7,268 nt of DNA from Anaerolineae bacterium (GTDB taxonomy: Bacteria; Chloroflexota; Anaerolineae; 4572-78; J111). The DNA lies in contig JAGRCC010000798.1 in NCBI GenBank assembly GCA_020433785.1, positions 1-7,268 on the forward strand, read 5' to 3'. Below, in pieces: positions 7,001 through 7,268 of the stretch. Positions within the stretch are counted from its first letter, which is position 1, and each line of letters starts with the position of its first letter. The position numbers were made by a program, and so were the translations under genes. A model generated the notes under the pieces. The model saw nothing but the letters and a program-made list of their open reading frames with translations. It was not told where the DNA came from and ran no database searches.

Positions 7001-7268
7001 GGCAAATCGGGCGCGGCGGCTTTGATGGCGGGATAGGCGGCTTGGAGCATCGCGGCGTAGGCGGCGGCATCGGGCGGCTGGTCATGCCACTCTTGGTTGA
7101 GGTTCGGCTCGTTCCAGATGGCTACGCCGGCCAGCCGGTCGCCGTAGCGTTCGGCCACACGGCGGGCAAAGGCGGCGTAGGCGTCGAGGTTCCAGGGCGT
7201 CGGGCTGTTGGCATCGAGCGCCCAATCCGGCGGCTGATCGAGCCGGGCGATGAGGTCGAGGCCGTAGA
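4015..7268 (-). CDS. Partial glycoside hydrolase-like/beta-propeller multidomain protein (N-terminus beyond window)
   Basis: The frame is open to the right edge: 36 further codons precede the GTG at 7158, so 1083 residues are visible and the true start lies outside. Residues are numbered here from that GTG. Residues 1 to about 213, plus the upstream part, look like the second half of a clan GH-A TIM barrel. It has WNEP with Glu17 as likely acid/base, YTAHAYG around 91-97, and VTEMGW with Glu137 as likely nucleophile, about 120 residues apart as in GH5/GH39-type enzymes. A Gln/Ser/Pro linker (about 224-250) follows, then a galactose-binding-like jelly roll (about 265-383; INGTEIGYL and [10 protein letters not shown] strands). 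From about 500 to 1047 there are roughly twelve propeller blades. Clear Asp-boxes are at 728 (SRDGGHTW), 769, 895, 936 and 1001; degenerate ones are at about 806 and 853. It is probably secreted and acts on a polysaccharide or glycan; the substrate and exact family are not determined. GC is higher than in neighbouring genes. The stop is TAA at 4015. Confidence 0.85.
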   Translation of the reverse strand, partial: YGLDLIARLDQPPDWALDANSPTPWNLDAYAAFARRVAERYGDRLAGVAIWNEPNLNQEWHDQPPDAAAYAAMLQAAYPAIKAAAPDLPVLLGALASTEGEGDWAINDLDYLQALYAAGAKPYFDIYTAHAYGFGRPPDDAPEKFRPNFRRLELLHDIMIANGDGDKPVWVTEMGWLTWTDNPKHDWQVVPPERQAQYTLQAIDYAQAHYPWLHRLGIWQLNAQGDTYGYGIWTGPTDLTPTYQALLDTCSTHSPLCHLDPTQSPNLQSSNLQSPISNLQSPITILAPDTPIRLGDRSTLYPHWVHLYRGGRNFSPDWQGEFFLTADQSTQPYDLLLETMQIDQATDRLTINGTEIGYLQARPRPDPTSTWVTQRFSLPPDLLKPGVNTISITVGPRNPARQYLGGRWENMEFRHIRLAPPDPAPASILPDWQPQPSPSGWSETNRLRRGPGDELWLLALRPGEVWQIVPASESDRPIEPASESQAFKPLEDASPGSSRSLASPLELTLENRADDRPDLVFNDLLSLPQGQLAATQRGLFWRSGDTWQAVNGAPEDYAYVVVKANQYFYAGFETKGLWFAPIPTGPWQPTGLDATPITDLVTARYTLPDRPSPVDRLYVTTDAEIFVNDGLDADWLTLALPALTDEEMDEAGESNSDKFKPRLFVTETGELLVRSQDRLWRQGDLGWALFGPDKLAGKLFSVVNCCRPGQTIVGSNDAGLWQLTPSGDWTRLDADDFFSTTDTTELVQMDDTLYAAGDLGLFYSRDGGHTWRKVDGLPATITDLIIDPGDPTIRIAATPAGLYRSRDGGRIWQPVSPPWTVWDLALGPQGRLFAGRSNGLVWSDDVGTTPLTWHAAEDMEKVYFLSIKPHPVEPNVVWSGTWGNNIGVSTDGGRHVAPLHNGLETLSGLDLLWHPTPGQVTLATFEGLYRTDDGGQSWFKLPGPLAHQTVYSLLQTDDGAIWAGAADGLWRSRDYGVTWTRNEAPPPAAIIHLGQLAVPPPSPPLHPPFVFHPTEAKVYQPHEWLWAGTEGAGLWFSQDNGDTWQFAGLPQRTVYTVMFDPLQPDCLVAATDQGIFVVAAARD
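6422..6479. repeat. In-gene tandem repeat of a 7-bp unit (GGAGATT)
   Basis: Eight consecutive units are seen: six of 7 bp (GGAGATT five times, GGAGACT once) and two of 8 bp (AGAAGATT at 6457-6464, AGGAGATT at 6472-6479). Because three 7-bp units equal seven codons, the minus strand encodes a heptapeptide-like NLQSPIS pattern at about residues 227-246 of the large protein. The repeat falls exactly between the glycosidase-like domain and the beta-sandwich, where variation in linker length would be tolerated. Gain or loss of a single unit would shift the frame; three units would keep it. Confidence 0.9.

Overview
The window looks like chromosomal DNA of an environmental bacterium, most likely a member of the Chloroflexota (Anaerolineae/Caldilineae-like). 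This placement is an inference from gene style: a very large glycosidase-like/Asp-box propeller protein, a CHASE4-type histidine kinase and Pro/Thr/Ser-linker secreted proteins. There is no rRNA, tRNA or ribosomal gene to confirm it. All four supported genes lie on the minus strand, so transcription runs from right to left. The left half (about 1-4000) is of middling GC, while the large gene on the right is clearly GC-rich (judged by eye).

From right to left, 7268-4015 is a gene cut by the window edge. It encodes a clan GH-A-like glycoside hydrolase half-barrel (WNEP acid/base and VTEMGW nucleophile motifs), a Gln/Ser/Pro linker encoded by a 7-bp tandem repeat, a galactose-binding-like beta-sandwich and about twelve beta-propeller blades, the last seven carrying Asp-box motifs. 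A 443-bp non-coding interval follows (4014-3572). It holds several small inverted repeats, the best being an 83-bp palindromic element (3603-3685) directly upstream of the next start codon. Positions 3571-1655 encode a complete membrane sensor histidine kinase (CHASE4, HAMP, HisKA, HATPase_c) with no response regulator in view. After a 268-bp spacer carrying a good sigma-70-type promoter (1511-1483), a leader hairpin and a clear Shine-Dalgarno, 1386-700 encodes a secreted or membrane-anchored beta-rich protein of unknown function. Positions 587-222 encode a small single-pass membrane protein with one TPR-like unit. The last 221 bases are non-coding and carry a dispersed-repeat-type hairpin plus a longer inverted repeat.

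The genes do not form an obvious pathway. The two small envelope proteins may share the promoter at about 1500. The kinase and the glycosidase-propeller each stand as separate units. I see no CRISPR array, phage module, intact transposase or defence system. The most interesting items are the domain fusion in the large protein, the in-frame microsatellite at its domain border, and the palindromic elements at 85-200 and 3603-3685.
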